This document shows positions 63,496-64,000 of a stretch of DNA of 64,000 bases, piece after piece; position 1 is the first letter of the stretch, and each line of letters starts with the position of its first letter. The notes below the pieces were generated by a model. The model searched no databases and was not told the DNA's origin. It saw nothing but the letters and a program-made list of their open reading frames with translations. The translations under genes were made by a program, and so were the position numbers. Origin of the DNA: an uncultured Clostridia bacterium (GTDB lineage Bacteria; Bacillota; Clostridia; Oscillospirales; Oscillospiraceae); assembly GCA_930990965.1 (NCBI GenBank), contig CAKNRQ010000003.1, positions 52,268 through 116,267 on the forward strand. Reading direction: 5' to 3'.

Positions 63496-63903
63496 ATGTT
63501 AAAAACCGAGTGTACAAATCCGCTGATTGTAGGAGCTGTGAGTTCCTGCGGCCATGGAGATAAAATTCTACTAGTTGACGGTAACTATCCGTTGGCATCC
63601 AAAAGTGGTAGTGCGCAGAAAATATACTTGGGCGTAAGCCGCGGTCTGCCTACAGTGCCGCAAGTCCTTAAAGCATTGGAAAGTATATGTTCGTTTGAAA
63701 AAATAGAAGCGATGGTGCCTGAAAGTGGAGATTATTCTGAACCTCTCAAAGAGTGCATGCAAGTACTCGACTTCCTGGAGGTTGTTCCTGTTGGGCGCTG
63801 GGAGTTTTACGATATGGCCAGCAAAGAGGATGTCCGTGTGGCCATATCTACAGGAGAGGACAGGACTTATGCCTGCCTCTTGTTGACAGTTGGTGTTTCA
63901 TAA
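63496..63903 (+). CDS. RbsD/FucU-family sugar mutarotase
   Basis: 135 residues beginning MLKTECTNPLIVGAVSSCGHGDKILLVDG: the catalytic His in GHGDKI and the FucU-like MLKT start are seen. The family converts pyranose to furanose forms (RbsD) or L-fucose anomers (FucU); the C-terminal RTGE-like STGEDRTYACLLLTVGV matches. An ATG at 63484 would add four residues. Ribosome-binding site is weak (GGTGG), hinting at coupling with the rhaM-like gene. Confidence 0.85.
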   Translation: MLKTECTNPLIVGAVSSCGHGDKILLVDGNYPLASKSGSAQKIYLGVSRGLPTVPQVLKALESICSFEKIEAMVPESGDYSEPLKECMQVLDFLEVVPVGRWEFYDMASKEDVRVAISTGEDRTYACLLLTVGVS

Positions 63904-64000
63904 TTGTCTTCCTCTTTGCATTTAAAAACGCCCTCCGGAGCCTGAACTGTGAACTGAACCAGTAAAAACGGACAATAGACAAAAGGCCCCCTGTGTAGGA
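63904..64000 (+). other. Downstream sequence cut by window end
   Basis: No gene seen. AAAAGGCCCCC near 63980 may be the first arm of a terminator whose second arm is beyond the window. Confidence 0.3.

Noticed and set aside
54416..64000. Integrated mobile element with att sites
   Set aside because: No integrase, transposase or repeat of the ssrA 3' end was found within the window; only the composition change supports transfer.

Overview
The window reads as a chromosomal segment of an anaerobic, spore-forming, high-GC Clostridia (Oscillospiraceae-like; inferred from gene content, not from a database search). Evidence: sporulation genes (yqfC, yqfD, ylbJ), a SpoVD-like penicillin-binding protein with PASTA domains, a meso-DAP-type MurE (DNPR motif), WalRK with YycH/YycI, oxygen-sensitive enzymes (glycyl radical enzyme, dehydratase-activase ATPases) and HPr with both His15 and Ser46. 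Almost everything from 0 to 51 kb is on the minus strand.

Layout. 0-15 kb: a nitronate monooxygenase; an operon of acyl-CoA-dehydratase-activase type proteins plus a GNAT enzyme; larE-larB-larC for the nickel-pincer cofactor (no larA in view); a J-domain/DUF5685/zinc-ribbon trio; a DUF21-CBS membrane protein preceded by an unannotated 19-codon leader ORF and a terminator that starts right at its stop codon; aconitase-X genes co-transcribed with tiny membrane proteins. 15-28 kb: a reduced dcw cluster read from a promoter with MraZ boxes: mraZ-rsmH-ftsL-PBP-murE-mraY-ftsW-murG-murA-ftsQ-ftsZ, without murF, murD, murC, murB or ftsA. 28-39 kb: uvrC-rsmD-coaD and a coiled-coil protein, HPr, yqzL-like/recO/mutS2, era, ybeY, phoH, yqfD, yqfC. 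39-51 kb: ylbJ, a split chromate transporter, a second murA with walJ, rlmH and phosphoglucomutase, and the NUDIX-walR-walK-yycH-yycI operon. 51-54.4 kb (plus strand): smpB, an SLH-DUF2927 surface protein, a cyclophilin, a hairpin-rich element and the tmRNA gene, so SmpB and its RNA partner lie about 2 kb apart.

Immediately after the tmRNA the sequence becomes visibly more AT-rich and holds an accessory catabolic locus (54.6-63.9 kb). A minus-strand operon encodes a glycyl radical enzyme, its activase, a ribokinase-family kinase and a complete TRAP transporter; divergently there is a LacI regulator, then RhaM-type and RbsD/FucU-type mutarotases. The combination points to anaerobic breakdown of an acidic or sulfonated sugar-like compound. 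The radical enzyme has a Cys-Gln-Trp active-site loop in place of the usual Cys-x-Glu, so its reaction is probably not one of the characterised eliminations. This locus and the DUF21 leader/attenuator are the two best candidates for undescribed biology here.
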